A DNA stretch of 64,000 bases from Rossellomorea pakistanensis (GTDB taxonomy: Bacteria > Bacillota > Bacilli > Bacillales > Bacillaceae_B): positions 186,001 through 250,000 of the forward strand of contig NZ_JAFBDZ010000004.1 of the NCBI RefSeq assembly GCF_016908495.1. The letters are read 5' to 3'. The position numbers were made by a program, and so were the translations under genes. This document shows positions 1 through 9,114 of this stretch, one piece after another (position 1 is the stretch's first letter; each line of letters begins with the position of its first letter). The notes beneath the pieces were generated by a model. It was not told the DNA's origin and did no database searches. It saw nothing but the letters and a program-made list of their open reading frames with translations.

Positions 1-32
1 TGATTCGCACATCAATAGGATCATGATATTAA

Positions 33-149
33 TTTCTTAAGAGGCAACCTCTATTTAAACATCCTCCAACTCACATAACAGGAAAAGCTTCACAAAACAT
101 TTTAATTGACCCAAATGATCCGTTCAAGCATGGGTTTATTGTTGATTAA
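33..149 (+). pseudogene. Open C-terminal fragment without a start codon
   Basis: An open frame ends at the TAA at 147-149 and encodes about 38 residues ending in DPNDPFKHGFIVD. It has no ATG, GTG or TTG start with a ribosome binding site, and two in-frame stops (24-26 and 30-32) lie just upstream. It has a protein-like composition and is followed directly by a terminator hairpin, so it may be the decayed tail of a gene. I do not recognise the family; it could also be chance. Confidence 0.25.
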
Positions 150-177
150 GTAAGCTAGACTAGTACAATGTATATAT

Positions 178-224
178 AAAAGCCGATTGTAGGATGAAAG
201 TATCTTTCTCTACAATCGGCTTTT
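178..224. terminator. Bidirectional intrinsic terminator
   Basis: A perfect 15-bp inverted repeat (AAAAGCCGATTGTAG at 178-192 and its complement at 210-224) encloses a 17-nt loop and has T-rich flanks on both strands. It can end transcription coming from the left and also terminate the minus-strand ECF operon, whose last gene stops at 439. The 215 bases between hairpin and gene hold nothing else recognisable. Confidence 0.75.
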
Positions 225-438
225 ATATTTTCAACAGTAGATTCATCTAAACTTTTAACCAACCTATCATTACTAAAAATTCACGAACTTTTCATGAAAC
301 TTGTTCCTATTAAATACTTACGAAAGTCCATGGGCGCTAAGTTAATCCTGAATGATAAAAAGCTTATAGAGAATAAGGGTATTTTCTTTATAAGTTTCTT
401 CTATATTTCCAATATAAAGCGTTTTAGATTCTACTTAT

Positions 439-2184
439 TTAAACAATCATATCTTTATTATGATTTATCACTTCTTCATGAAACATGTTCCAGTTTGATA
501 CCTGTGGAAATCCATACTCGTATAATTCTGCTGAGAATTGAGAAATAATCGGTGGTTTTAATTTTAGCGAATGCAGCTTTTGATAATTTTGAAAGAAAAC
601 TTCCTTCGGGCTGCCTTCAAGTACAATCTTCCCCGCATCAATGACAAGAACCCGACTAGCGTATTGAGCCACAACTTCCATATCATGCGTAATCATGACG
701 ACAGTTGACCCATTTTCCTTCACTAATTTTTCCATTAAGGTTAAGAGAGCGGTTAAACTTTGGTCATCCTGCCCAGTAGTGGGTTCATCCAATAAGATAA
801 TCTTTGGATTTGACACTAGCATCGTTGCTACCGCTAGCCTTTGTCTTTCTCCCCTACTTAAGGAAAAAGGATGTTCCTTCCTTTTTTTCTGCAATCCTAC
901 AGTATTGATCGCCAGTTCTACTTGTTCACGAATTACCTCTTTACTATAGCCCCTATTTTTCAAACCGAATTGGACTTCCTCTTCAACAGTGTTACAAAAT
1001 AGCTGATTATCAGGATTTTGAAATACATATCCAATGTCTAAAATAATATCTTGGCCTTTATATTTTTTGGTATTCTTATTATTAATTTCGACTGTACCTT
1101 CAGATGGCTTTAATAGTCCGATTAGATTTTTCATTAATGTGGATTTGCCACATCCATTATGCCCTACTATAGCCAAGAGCTCGCCTTTGTTCACATTTAC
1201 GTTCATATCAAAAAGGATTTGTTTATCTTTTTGATAACTAAAGCTTACCCCTTCTAGTTTAGCGACAGTTTCTTGCGTATTGTTTTTAGTATGATTTTCA
1301 AGAATGGGCAAAGTTAATTTTTTCGTAACAAGTAGATTTTTTATCCAATCGGATACTTCTCTCTTGGTAATAGGAAAAGTGTCATTGTTAAATCCTTTGT
1401 TATATAGGAATTTCCCCAACCGTATATGATCGGGAATCCGAATTCCCAGTTTATCTAATGCGTAATAATGCTTATAAAATATTTCTCCTGGTTTACCGTT
1501 GTAGAGGATTTCCCCTTTATCCATAATGATTACTCTGTCAACAAATTCAATAAGATCGTTTAAATCATGCTCAATGATCAGAAATGTCGTGTCAATTTCT
1601 TCTTTTAGTTCTGCTACGATATCCATGACCTCCTGTTTACTGACAGGGTCTAGATCTGTTGTCGGATCATCAAGAATCAAGATAGAGGGCAGCATAGCCA
1701 GGTTACTTGCAATCGACACCTTTTGTTTTTGCCCGCCGGATAGAGAAAACGTTATTTGTTTTTTGATATCTTCTAATCTGAGTTTTTGAAGCCCATATTG
1801 TACTCGTTCTCTTATAACTTCTTGTGTGAATCCTTGACATTCGACTCCAAATGCTATTTCATCTTCTACTCTTATTGAAAAAATTTGGTCTTCAGGATTT
1901 TGAAAAACCATCCCTATATCTGAAGCAAGACTATGCATAGGTACACTTTGTGTATGATTTCCGTTGATATTAATTTCTCCATCTAGAACACCTTCTGCGA
2001 GATGGGGAATAATGCCATTTAAGCATTTAGCAAGAGTCGTCTTCCCACTTCCACTTGTACCCGTTATGAGTACAAATTCTCCCTTTTGAATCTCTAAATC
2101 TATGTTATTCAACGTTTTACTTTCGACTCCTGGGTATGAAAAACTAAGACCTTTTACTTCAATAATAGGATGGTTGTCACCCAT
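439..2184 (-). CDS. Energy-coupling factor (ECF) transporter ATPase, two fused ABC domains
   Basis: This cytoplasmic protein couples ATP hydrolysis to vitamin or small-molecule uptake by the ECF module encoded with it. It is a head-to-tail fusion of two nucleotide-binding domains, like YkoD and other EcfA1A2 fusions. Domain 1 has Walker A GTSGSGKT (about residues 42-49), an intact LSGGQKQ signature and Walker B ILILDDPTTDLDP. Domain 2 has Walker A GHNGCGKS, a modified LSRGERQR signature and Walker B IILLDEPTTGQD. The altered second signature suggests asymmetric ATP sites. I place the start at an ATG preceded by AAAGGAGTGAGAG; an in-frame ATG 18 bases upstream overlaps that ribosome binding site. 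It is the last gene of the operon, 39 bases after ecfT. Substrate is not evident. Confidence 0.9.
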   Translation of the reverse strand: MGDNHPIIEVKGLSFSYPGVESKTLNNIDLEIQKGEFVLITGTSGSGKTTLAKCLNGIIPHLAEGVLDGEININGNHTQSVPMHSLASDIGMVFQNPEDQIFSIRVEDEIAFGVECQGFTQEVIRERVQYGLQKLRLEDIKKQITFSLSGGQKQKVSIASNLAMLPSILILDDPTTDLDPVSKQEVMDIVAELKEEIDTTFLIIEHDLNDLIEFVDRVIIMDKGEILYNGKPGEIFYKHYYALDKLGIRIPDHIRLGKFLYNKGFNNDTFPITKREVSDWIKNLLVTKKLTLPILENHTKNNTQETVAKLEGVSFSYQKDKQILFDMNVNVNKGELLAIVGHNGCGKSTLMKNLIGLLKPSEGTVEINNKNTKKYKGQDIILDIGYVFQNPDNQLFCNTVEEEVQFGLKNRGYSKEVIREQVELAINTVGLQKKRKEHPFSLSRGERQRLAVATMLVSNPKIILLDEPTTGQDDQSLTALLTLMEKLVKENGSTVVMITHDMEVVAQYASRVLVIDAGKIVLEGSPKEVFFQNYQKLHSLKLKPPIISQFSAELYEYGFPQVSNWNMFHEEVINHNKDMIV

Positions 2185-2223
2185 ACTCTCACTCCTTTTC
2201 ATGAAGAGTTTTGACAGACATTT

Positions 2224-3033
2224 TTATAAGACAATGGAATGATCTCCACCAAGCCCCAAAGCAAACCTTATATATAAAGAAGCAATTAAGAAAATAACTG
2301 TTAAAATGGTTATCGTCGTATCGATAGTGGTGAATCTCATTTCCTGGTAGTATTCTTTCCATGCCATTTTACTGAAACCTTTACTTTCAACGGCAAGACC
2401 CATGGTTCTACTTCTTCGCAGAGAATTTATTAATAAAGGAAAAACAGCTAATTTAAAACTGTTCCAACTCCCTCTAATCCCTTTCTTATTGACCCCTCTA
2501 ATCGTCTGTGCGTTTGAGATATTCGTTAATTCTTCGAACACTAATGGAAAAAATCGTAATGTTCCTAAAAACATAAAGGCAACACTAATCGGTACCTTCA
2601 TTTTCATTAATCCTTTTGCCAAAAGAGCTGGATCTGTTGTAGAGATTAAGATAATCGTCATAAAACAAGGAATAGCAATCCTGTATCCCAGTATTAGTCC
2701 AGAATATAGTCCAATATCAGTAGCTTGGAGAGAACCTATTGAAAAAAGGATATTGGCGTTAGGTTGGTTGTAATTATAAAAGGTTGCAAATACAATAGCA
2801 GACATGGCAAGTATAACGATTGTGACAAGCAAAGGCAGGATCGGCTTAATCTTAATCCTTGCTGAAAACCATAACGGAAGCCCAAGTAGTAGAATAGCCG
2901 TTAAATAGAAGGGATCCATAAATAAAAGCGGAATAATAACGAAACTCAAGATTAATAGTAATTTAGCTCTTGGATCCAGCTTATGAACCCAAGTATCTTC
3001 ATCCAAATTAGAAACAAAGTCAATCGCTGCCAA
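2224..3033 (-). CDS. ECF transporter transmembrane subunit (EcfT)
   Basis: This is the integral membrane scaffold that links the ATPase to the substrate-binding S component. The protein is about 269 residues and carries the N-terminal NLDEDTWVHKLDPRAKLLL segment typical of EcfT/CbiQ. Several membrane helices follow, and the cytoplasmic motif AQTIRGV is close to the Ala-Arg-Gly coupling motif of the family. I prefer a TTG start at 3033 because the upstream ATG at 3048 lies within the strong TGGAGGTGG ribosome binding site. It lies between the S component and the ATPase, so the complete module is encoded in one transcript. Confidence 0.88.
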   Translation of the reverse strand: MAAIDFVSNLDEDTWVHKLDPRAKLLLILSFVIIPLLFMDPFYLTAILLLGLPLWFSARIKIKPILPLLVTIVILAMSAIVFATFYNYNQPNANILFSIGSLQATDIGLYSGLILGYRIAIPCFMTIILISTTDPALLAKGLMKMKVPISVAFMFLGTLRFFPLVFEELTNISNAQTIRGVNKKGIRGSWNSFKLAVFPLLINSLRRSRTMGLAVESKGFSKMAWKEYYQEMRFTTIDTTITILTVIFLIASLYIRFALGLGGDHSIVL

Positions 3034-3064
3034 TTCTTCCACCTCCATATTATTTATTAGAATA

Positions 3065-3643
3065 TCAACCTAGTAGAGCTTTCAATCTTACTCCAAGCTT
3101 TTTAGCCATAAACGCTCCAAAGATCATTCCAATGATAGAAATCGCAAATACGATGGCTATCAAATTAAATGGGACAGGAATCTGATAAACACTATTAATA
3201 CTCCACCAAACAAAAGCTTCGTAAATCACGTTGTAGAGGACAGCAGCTACAATCAAATCTTTTGTACTTGAATATATCTCATCACGATTCGTAAACGATT
3301 TACTTCTCATATTCAAATAGATTTCTGGTAATAATGGAGCAATGACCACGAGAACCCAATAGACTGGAATTTCACCTTGTATAAAAAAGTTAATCGCACA
3401 CCAGGCGGCAGTAAAGTAGACTGACGCATAGGGTCTTCTTACAATTACCCAACATAGAACCAAACAGAAAGCACAAAATAGATAAACAAAGGTATGATTG
3501 AAAGGAAAAACAACACCGGCAAATTTAAAGAAATACCACAGTACTCGATATAAAACAGCAAAAATGACAATCGTAATCAAATCAACCGCTGTAACCTTCT
3601 TCTTAAGTACATTCAGTTTATTTCCAGTCGCTAACTCAGCCAT
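3065..3643 (-). CDS. Putative ECF transporter S component (substrate-binding membrane subunit)
   Basis: This 192-residue protein is almost entirely hydrophobic, with five or six predicted membrane helices and a short charged N-terminus. Its length and its place directly before ecfT fit an S component, the subunit that fixes specificity. The sequence (VTAVDLITIVIFAVLYRVLW near the N-terminus) resembles the MptD/YkoE-like group of S components more than RibU, ThiT or BioY, but I cannot name the ligand. It is 37 bases downstream of the opine-dehydrogenase-like gene and has a clear GGAGGGG ribosome binding site. The context hints that the imported molecule is a substrate or product of that dehydrogenase, or a related regulator ligand; this is inference only. 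Confidence 0.72.
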   Translation of the reverse strand: MAELATGNKLNVLKKKVTAVDLITIVIFAVLYRVLWYFFKFAGVVFPFNHTFVYLFCAFCLVLCWVIVRRPYASVYFTAAWCAINFFIQGEIPVYWVLVVIAPLLPEIYLNMRSKSFTNRDEIYSSTKDLIVAAVLYNVIYEAFVWWSINSVYQIPVPFNLIAIVFAISIIGMIFGAFMAKKLGVRLKALLG

Positions 3644-3680
3644 TATAATTCCCCTCCATTTTGTATTTGATTTTGTACCA

Positions 3681-4733
3681 TTAAATCTGTTGAGTGAGCC
3701 CTCCTACATTTAAAAGATCCTCTTTCCTAAACTTTTCAAACGTGACACCTTGCTCTCTAAAGTCTTTATTCATTAATAATGAAGCCGTATTAATTATGGA
3801 ATCTGTATAAGGAGTTTGGATCCCTATTTTTTTTCCTAATTCAGATATTGGCACAAGTCCAAAAGGGATATCCTCCAAGATGTAGCGATGATTTAAGGTC
3901 TTAGGTGCCGTACCGACTGGGAACAATCCTGGTAATGCATCATACAAACTTGCATAGTCTGTTCCATAAAATTCATTTAAGATTGTTAAGATGTCTTGAG
4001 TTTCAACTTGTAACATGTTGGCTAATACTAGCCTTTCCCGATCTAATTTTTCAATATAGGTGACCGTTAAGGGGGAAACACCCTGACCATAAAATTGAAA
4101 TTCCTCAGATGAATCGATTCTGCTTGCGTTAAAAAGAGTAATAGGGGTATGAATAACAACATTTGAATTGTTTAAAGATGTTTCAAAAATATTATTAGCT
4201 GTTATTAATTGTGGGAAAGTTTCTAAAAACTTTTCAGAAATAGTAGCATTCTTTGAAGTGGGGATCGAGCTGATTTGAACATTTTTCTTAATTTTATTGA
4301 TATACACAGATCCTGTATTATCTGCTTTACTGACAAAAGGCATGGCACTCGTTTCGGCAACGGTAATATTTTTCTCTTCTATATGATTCCCCAGTACCTC
4401 CTTACATTCCACCGCTCCCCAATATCCTGGGAATATAACGATCGTTTGATTCTCTTTCAAAATAGGTTTCAGTTGACGGAAAACTGGTTTATGTCCGGAT
4501 GAAGTAGTGGAGATGATAATGAATTCTGCCTCACCGATCACTTCTTCCATATGAGAAGACGATTCAATGTCGACCTTAGCTGAATACATTCCTTTTAGCT
4601 CGAGTCCCTGACGTGAAATTCTTTCAGCCTTAACTGGATCTCTGCTAAACAATTTTACTCTTTTCCCTTTTAACGAAAGGTAGCTTGCAATCGCTTGGCC
4701 TGTGTTCCCTGCACCAATCACCGCAAAAGTCAT
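3681..4733 (-). CDS. NAD/NADP octopine/nopaline dehydrogenase family protein
   Basis: This family reductively condenses an amino group with a 2-oxo acid (opine formation) or runs the reverse oxidation. The protein is about 350 residues. It opens with a Rossmann fold (MTFAVIGAGNTGQAIASYL, glycine-rich loop GAGNTG), has 2-dehydropantoate-reductase-like features in the first 170 residues, and then the all-helical opine DH domain with NNSNVVIHTP, whose His fits the catalytic His of the family. The start is the ATG after AAGGGGGATTTT; an upstream in-frame GTG overlaps that site. It is the second gene of the operon, between the GntR regulator and the ECF S component. Which opine or N-alkylated amino acid it handles cannot be read from sequence. 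Confidence 0.82.
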   Translation of the reverse strand: MTFAVIGAGNTGQAIASYLSLKGKRVKLFSRDPVKAERISRQGLELKGMYSAKVDIESSSHMEEVIGEAEFIIISTTSSGHKPVFRQLKPILKENQTIVIFPGYWGAVECKEVLGNHIEEKNITVAETSAMPFVSKADNTGSVYINKIKKNVQISSIPTSKNATISEKFLETFPQLITANNIFETSLNNSNVVIHTPITLFNASRIDSSEEFQFYGQGVSPLTVTYIEKLDRERLVLANMLQVETQDILTILNEFYGTDYASLYDALPGLFPVGTAPKTLNHRYILEDIPFGLVPISELGKKIGIQTPYTDSIINTASLLMNKDFREQGVTFEKFRKEDLLNVGGLTQQI

Positions 4734-4785
4734 AAAATCCCCCTTATTCACTTGTCATTTAATTAGAAATTCCTCTTATCAAGGC

Positions 4786-5478
4786 TTAGTTGGCTGGGTT
4801 ATTCAATGATTCTTCATATTGCATGACAGCTATAACTGCTTGGTTCATGGAATCTAACACGTGATTTTTCATCGTTAATTCCGCATTTTTTTTATCCTTC
4901 TTGATAATGAAATCTAGAATGACCTCATGTTCATCCGACGTCTTTTTAGTATCGATAAAATGAGCTAAGCGTCTGTACCGTGTAATATGATCGTTCAGTT
5001 GAAAAAGGATCTTCACAACCGTTTTGTTTTGGCTAAGATTGTAAAGATAGGTATGAAATTGGGTACCAAAGTTACTGACATCTTCATGATTGCCTTCTCC
5101 TGAAGTCTCTTTCACCATTCTCACCAAGTAAGATAAATTTCGAATATCTTGATCTGTAATGTTATCAACCGCTTCTGTCACAACTATCCCTTCTAACATG
5201 CTTCGAACCATAAATAATTCTTTTACCTCTTTTACTGATACGGGGGCAACTTTCAAGCGTCCATTTGGTTGACGAACCACTAATTCCTCCAATTCTAATC
5301 TTTGAAGAGCTTCTCTTAGGGGGGTTCGACTTATCTCCAATTCACTCGATAATTCTTCTTCAACGATTTGTTGGCCTGGCCTAAAATTGCAATGAATAAT
5401 TCTTTGTTTAACCTCTGTGTAGGCAAAGTCTTTAGCCGAAACTCTTACCATCTTCGGGATATCTCGTTGGGTTCTCAA
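4786..5478 (-). CDS. GntR-family transcriptional regulator, FCD (FadR) subfamily
   Basis: The N-terminal winged helix (about residues 12-75) carries the classical GntR recognition region LEISRTPLREALQRLELEEL. The C-terminal FCD helical domain (about 85-215) is the ligand-binding part, in other members often for organic acids or amino-acid-derived ligands. The start is a TTG preceded by GAGGTGA at six-base spacing. It is the first gene of the ECF/opine dehydrogenase operon, and a perfect palindrome with the GntR/FCD-like core TTGTATACAA lies about 35 bases upstream. Autoregulation of the whole operon in response to the transported or oxidised compound is the likely arrangement. Confidence 0.9.
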   Translation of the reverse strand: MRTQRDIPKMVRVSAKDFAYTEVKQRIIHCNFRPGQQIVEEELSSELEISRTPLREALQRLELEELVVRQPNGRLKVAPVSVKEVKELFMVRSMLEGIVVTEAVDNITDQDIRNLSYLVRMVKETSGEGNHEDVSNFGTQFHTYLYNLSQNKTVVKILFQLNDHITRYRRLAHFIDTKKTSDEHEVILDFIIKKDKKNAELTMKNHVLDSMNQAVIAVMQYEESLNNPAN

Positions 5479-5511
5479 CTAGTTTCACCTCGCAAATCTA
5501 AATATAATTGA

Positions 5512-5529
5512 ATAATTGTATACAATTAT
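5512..5529. promoter_or_regulatory. Candidate GntR/FCD operator (perfect 18-bp palindrome)
   Basis: ATAATTGTATACAATTAT is an exact palindrome lying 34 bases upstream of the TTG start of the GntR gene. The inner TTGTATACAA matches the style of operator bound by FCD-type GntR proteins. Its placement over the expected promoter of the minus-strand operon fits autoregulation. Confidence 0.7.
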
Positions 5530-5705
5530 ATTGTAAATCCCATTAATCAGAATGTAAAGAATTATTTTATTATTCAGAAAATAAAACACTGCGAACTCTT
5601 CTATTATTGAATGTAAAATAAACAAAAAAGACCGCTGCCTAAACGTTCTACACGAACCTCTCAAGAGCGACCTCATTCTATATAAATTATAAAGATTATA
5701 CAATC

Positions 5706-6575
5706 TTAATCAGAATTAGAGCTTTTTAATAGACACTCCTTTAATGCATACCCCACTCCATTCTCATCATGATCTTTCGTTATAAACATACTTCTCTCCT
5801 TCACCTCATCCTCAGCATTCCCCATCGCAATACTCATCCCAGCCGCCTCAAACATGGAGAAATCATTTAAGTTGTCCCCTATCGCGACGGTATCTTTCAT
5901 AGGGATATTCAAATAATTCGCCATCATCTTTAAGGCATTTCCTTTACTTGTATGTGGATGGGCAATTTCTAATTTTGTCTTTCCAGATGAAGTGAGGGAA
6001 AGATCAGTTCTTTCACTAAGTCTTTCTTTTAATTCTAGAAGTCTGACTCTATTAAACGAAAGGACAAATATCTTATAAACCTCTAAACTTGCAAAATTAA
6101 GACCCCTACAATCGCTAATAAGGTGTAAGCCATTCTGCTTGTATTGGATGTCAATTTCACCCGTTGCCCATTCGACAGAAAAGCTTTCATCTTGATTCTG
6201 TATGGACTGAATTTCACGATTTAGTATTCCCCTCCCGTTTTCTAGAATAAGAATCCCCTTATTGGTATAAATCTCAAAGTAATATCCTTCCCTTTGTAAC
6301 CTATCCACCAATTCCTCTATTACCTTCTCCTCCATAATCAAATTTTGAATCACTTTTCCTGACTCAAAAGCAATAGCGCCATTTCCTGTAATAATCGGGC
6401 AATCAATGCCAGCATGTTGAATGATTTCTTTTGTATCATGAAGAGAACGTCCTGAAGATATCATGACTACATGGCCTAGTTCCTGTACCTGATGGATGGC
6501 CTCTATATTTTCTTGACTGATCGATCCCGTGCTTGACAAAAGCGTTCCGTCTAAATCAATAGCGATTAATTTCAT
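5706..6575 (-). CDS. Cof-type HAD-IIB family sugar-phosphate phosphatase
   Basis: A 289-residue cytosolic haloacid-dehalogenase-fold phosphatase. Motif I is DLDGTLL (residues 7-13, nucleophile Asp), motif II is ISSGR, a conserved Lys lies in SGKTKLEIAHP, and motif IV is GDNLNDFSMFEAAG. The cap region between motifs II and III makes it the Cof/YidA type, which acts on sugar phosphates and related phosphomonoesters. It is transcribed divergently from the kinase/PTS operon starting at 6719 across 143 bases, so it may clear a sugar phosphate of that pathway. The start has a GAGAGGGAGAG ribosome binding site. Confidence 0.85.
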   Translation of the reverse strand: MKLIAIDLDGTLLSSTGSISQENIEAIHQVQELGHVVMISSGRSLHDTKEIIQHAGIDCPIITGNGAIAFESGKVIQNLIMEEKVIEELVDRLQREGYYFEIYTNKGILILENGRGILNREIQSIQNQDESFSVEWATGEIDIQYKQNGLHLISDCRGLNFASLEVYKIFVLSFNRVRLLELKERLSERTDLSLTSSGKTKLEIAHPHTSKGNALKMMANYLNIPMKDTVAIGDNLNDFSMFEAAGMSIAMGNAEDEVKERSMFITKDHDENGVGYALKECLLKSSNSD

Positions 6576-6645
6576 TTCTCTCTCCCTCTCTTCTTTTTAT
6601 AAGGAAAATATAACATCCTCAGACACTGAAAACCTTTACATATTC

Positions 6646-6659
6646 TGAAAACATTTTCA
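6646..6659. promoter_or_regulatory. Weak candidate cre (CcpA) box
   Basis: TGAAAACATTTTCA is a near-palindrome with the spacing and outer bases of a catabolite-responsive element, but it lacks the central CG. It lies in the divergent region between the HAD phosphatase and the sugar PTS operon, where CcpA control would be expected. Weak call. Confidence 0.35.
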
Positions 6660-6718
6660 TCTTTCCCTATGTCATAATCAAGGTAAGCAATACATTTCTC
6701 GCACGAAGGGGGTTCACC

Positions 6719-7657
6719 ATGATTTACACTTGTACGTTAAATCCAGCTATTGACTTATTTGTGGATTCTGATTCCCTAGATCCCTATGTAGTGAATCGTA
6801 CAAACACAGAAGACTATCAAGCAAATGGAAAAACGATCAATATCTCTCTTATTCTAAAAAAGATGGGGATCAACAATACAGCACTTGGCTTTATTGGAGG
6901 GTTCACTGGAAAATTTATTGAAAGTGAGCTTCAGCAGCAAGGCATTATAACAGACTTTATTGAAATCAATGGAATCACACGGGTGAATACGTTTGTCCGA
7001 ACGAAAGAAAAAGAATATAAAATCGTCAACAAAGGCCCGGAAGTTCCACTTTCAAAAAAAGAGGAAATGTTAACGAAAATTAGATTCATTCCAGAAGGGA
7101 GTATCCTTTTTGTATCAGGAAGTCTGCCAAAAGGATTATCAGATGACATTTATCTCGAAATATCAGAAATTTCAAAACAAAATAATTTCAAGTTAATACT
7201 CGACATCAGTTCAAAAACACTTCTTGATTGCCTTCCTAATAGGCCCTACTTAATCAAACCGAACCGAGAGGAATTAGCAAATTGGTTTGACAAAGATGAT
7301 GTAACTCTGGAAGAGGTCTTGACATTCGGGTATGAATTGTTACACAAAGGGGCAATGCAGGTGCTAATTTCTCTAGGGGAAGAAGGATCGATATACATGT
7401 CACATGAAATCGCAATTCATGTCACTTCCCCTCAAGGAAAAGTCGTGAATACCGCTTGTTCAGGAGATGCACTTCTCGGATCCTTCATTGCCAAGCTTGA
7501 GCAAGACTCCGATTTAGAAGAAGCCTTAATCTATGCCTCAGCAACAGGGGCCTCCACTGCTTTTTCAATGGGCTTGAGTGACTTAACGGATATTGACCAC
7601 TTGGTAAAAAGCATCAAGCTTAACTATATAAATACATTCAATATTAAGGGGGTTTAA
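6719..7657 (+). CDS. PfkB-family hexose-1-phosphate kinase (1-phosphofructokinase/tagatose kinase type)
   Basis: This kinase phosphorylates a ketohexose phosphate made by the PTS to the bisphosphate. The protein has 312 residues, the usual FruK/LacC length. It starts MIYTCTLNPAIDLFV as FruK and LacC do, has the ribokinase glycine motif near LGFIGGFTG and the C-terminal PfkB signature with catalytic Asp in NTACSGDALLGSF. It is first of four genes; the PTS EIIBC starts three bases after its stop. Because the operon ends with a GatY-like aldolase, the substrate could be tagatose-1-phosphate (or tagatose-6-phosphate) rather than fructose-1-phosphate. The start has a GAAGGGGG ribosome binding site. 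Confidence 0.85.
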   Translation: MIYTCTLNPAIDLFVDSDSLDPYVVNRTNTEDYQANGKTINISLILKKMGINNTALGFIGGFTGKFIESELQQQGIITDFIEINGITRVNTFVRTKEKEYKIVNKGPEVPLSKKEEMLTKIRFIPEGSILFVSGSLPKGLSDDIYLEISEISKQNNFKLILDISSKTLLDCLPNRPYLIKPNREELANWFDKDDVTLEEVLTFGYELLHKGAMQVLISLGEEGSIYMSHEIAIHVTSPQGKVVNTACSGDALLGSFIAKLEQDSDLEEALIYASATGASTAFSMGLSDLTDIDHLVKSIKLNYINTFNIKGV

Positions 7658-7660
7658 GAA

Positions 7661-9091
7661 ATGAGTAAGATCAAAATCATTGCCGCAACAGGCTGTCCTA
7701 CTGGAATTGCCCATACTTTTATGGCGGCTGAAGCGTTGAAAATCGCTGCCAAAAAATTAGGAGTTGAGATTAAAGTCGAAACTCATGGACAAGTGGGAAT
7801 TGAGAATGCTTTAACAAAAGAAGAAATTCGTGAAGCAGATGGTGTCATTATCGCAGCTGATAAGGATGTCAATGCCGACAGATTTATCGGAAAACCAGTT
7901 GTCGATGTTCCCGTAGCTAAAGGAATCAGAGATGCAGAAACCCTGATCAGTACCATCATAGAGGGAAAAGCAAAAGTGTACAAACCTTCGAGTAAACAAC
8001 AAGCTGATACAGAAAATGAAGAAGCATCTCAATCAGGAGCTTCCATTGGAAGATCCATTTATAAGCACTTAATGAATGGAGTTTCCCATATGCTGCCATT
8101 CGTTGTCGGCGGCGGGGTTTTAATCGCCCTCTCTTTCCTATTTGGAATTCATTCGGCCAATCCTGATCATGAATCGTTTAACCCAACGGCCAAGCTGTTA
8201 AAAGATGTAGGAGGTCTTGGCTTTCAATTGATGGTCCCAATCCTTGCTGCCTATATAGCGGAATCCATTGCCAAGCGCCCAGGTTTGGTAGCCGGATTCA
8301 TTGGAGGCATGATCGCTTCAACTGGAGGCGCAGGTTTTCTTGGAGGAATTGTCGCAGGTTTCCTTGCAGGGTATGTCATTGTTCTCCTTTCAAAATTATT
8401 TAGTAAAATGTCAAAATCTTTAGAAGGCTTAAAAGCAATTTTTCTTTTCCCAGTACTAGGAATCCTCCTTACAGGAGCACTAATGACCCTTTTTGTTGAG
8501 CCAATGACTGTTATTAATGAAGGAATGATGTCCTTTCTAGCTGATTTTCAAAATGCCAATCCGATCATTCTAGGATTAATTGTCGGAACGATGAGTGCCT
8601 TCGACATGGGTGGACCGATCAATAAAGCAGCTTATGTAACGGGAACCGCTTTACTTGCTGAAGGAAATCTCTACTTTATGGCGGGAGTATCAGCAGCTTG
8701 TATCACACCGCCCCTTGTAACAGCATTTGCGGTTGTCCTCTTTAAAAAGTACTTTAATCAATCTGAGCGGAACGCAGGAGTCGTGAACTTTATCTTAGGA
8801 TCGACCCATATAACCGAAGGCGCAATACCGTTTGCCGCCAAAAACCCTATTGTAGTCATCCCGATTCTTATGGTAGCCTCTTCGGTCTCAGCGATTTTAA
8901 CGTATACGTTTAATGTCCAAGTGCCTGCCCCCCATGGCGGATTCTTAGTGCTGCCGGTCGTAACAGGAGCATTCAAGTGGGTCTTGGCGATCTTAATTGG
9001 ATCCCTTGTCGGTGCAGTGGCTTATGGCTATTCAAGAAAGTTCAGTGCTCAAAATAATCAAGTACCACAGAGTGAAAAAATATCCGCTTAA
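7661..9091 (+). CDS. PTS fructose-family EIIBC component
   Basis: A membrane permease of the phosphotransferase system, fructose/mannitol superfamily. The N-terminal EIIB domain (1-100) carries the phosphorylated cysteine in ATGCPTGIAHTFMAA (Cys12). A linker of about 35 residues leads to the EIIC domain (about 135-460) with many membrane helices and the sugar-site region typical of FruA (AFDMGGPINKAAY). Unlike B. subtilis FruA there is no fused EIIA; a separate EIIA gene follows. It is tightly coupled to the kinase gene upstream. The likely import product is a ketohexose-1-phosphate (fructose or tagatose). Confidence 0.9.
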   Translation: MSKIKIIAATGCPTGIAHTFMAAEALKIAAKKLGVEIKVETHGQVGIENALTKEEIREADGVIIAADKDVNADRFIGKPVVDVPVAKGIRDAETLISTIIEGKAKVYKPSSKQQADTENEEASQSGASIGRSIYKHLMNGVSHMLPFVVGGGVLIALSFLFGIHSANPDHESFNPTAKLLKDVGGLGFQLMVPILAAYIAESIAKRPGLVAGFIGGMIASTGGAGFLGGIVAGFLAGYVIVLLSKLFSKMSKSLEGLKAIFLFPVLGILLTGALMTLFVEPMTVINEGMMSFLADFQNANPIILGLIVGTMSAFDMGGPINKAAYVTGTALLAEGNLYFMAGVSAACITPPLVTAFAVVLFKKYFNQSERNAGVVNFILGSTHITEGAIPFAAKNPIVVIPILMVASSVSAILTYTFNVQVPAPHGGFLVLPVVTGAFKWVLAILIGSLVGAVAYGYSRKFSAQNNQVPQSEKISA

Positions 9092-9114
9092 TTCGTTCAT
9101 AAGGAGTGTAAAAC

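Noticed and set aside
294..548. Plus-strand open frame of 84 codons after the first terminator
   Set aside because: No ribosome binding site at the ATG, poor coding character, and its end overlaps the ECF ATPase gene on the other strand.
5485..5703. Minus-strand open frame upstream of the GntR gene
   Set aside because: It runs through the palindromic operator and promoter region, has no ribosome binding site and an odd composition; best read as non-coding.
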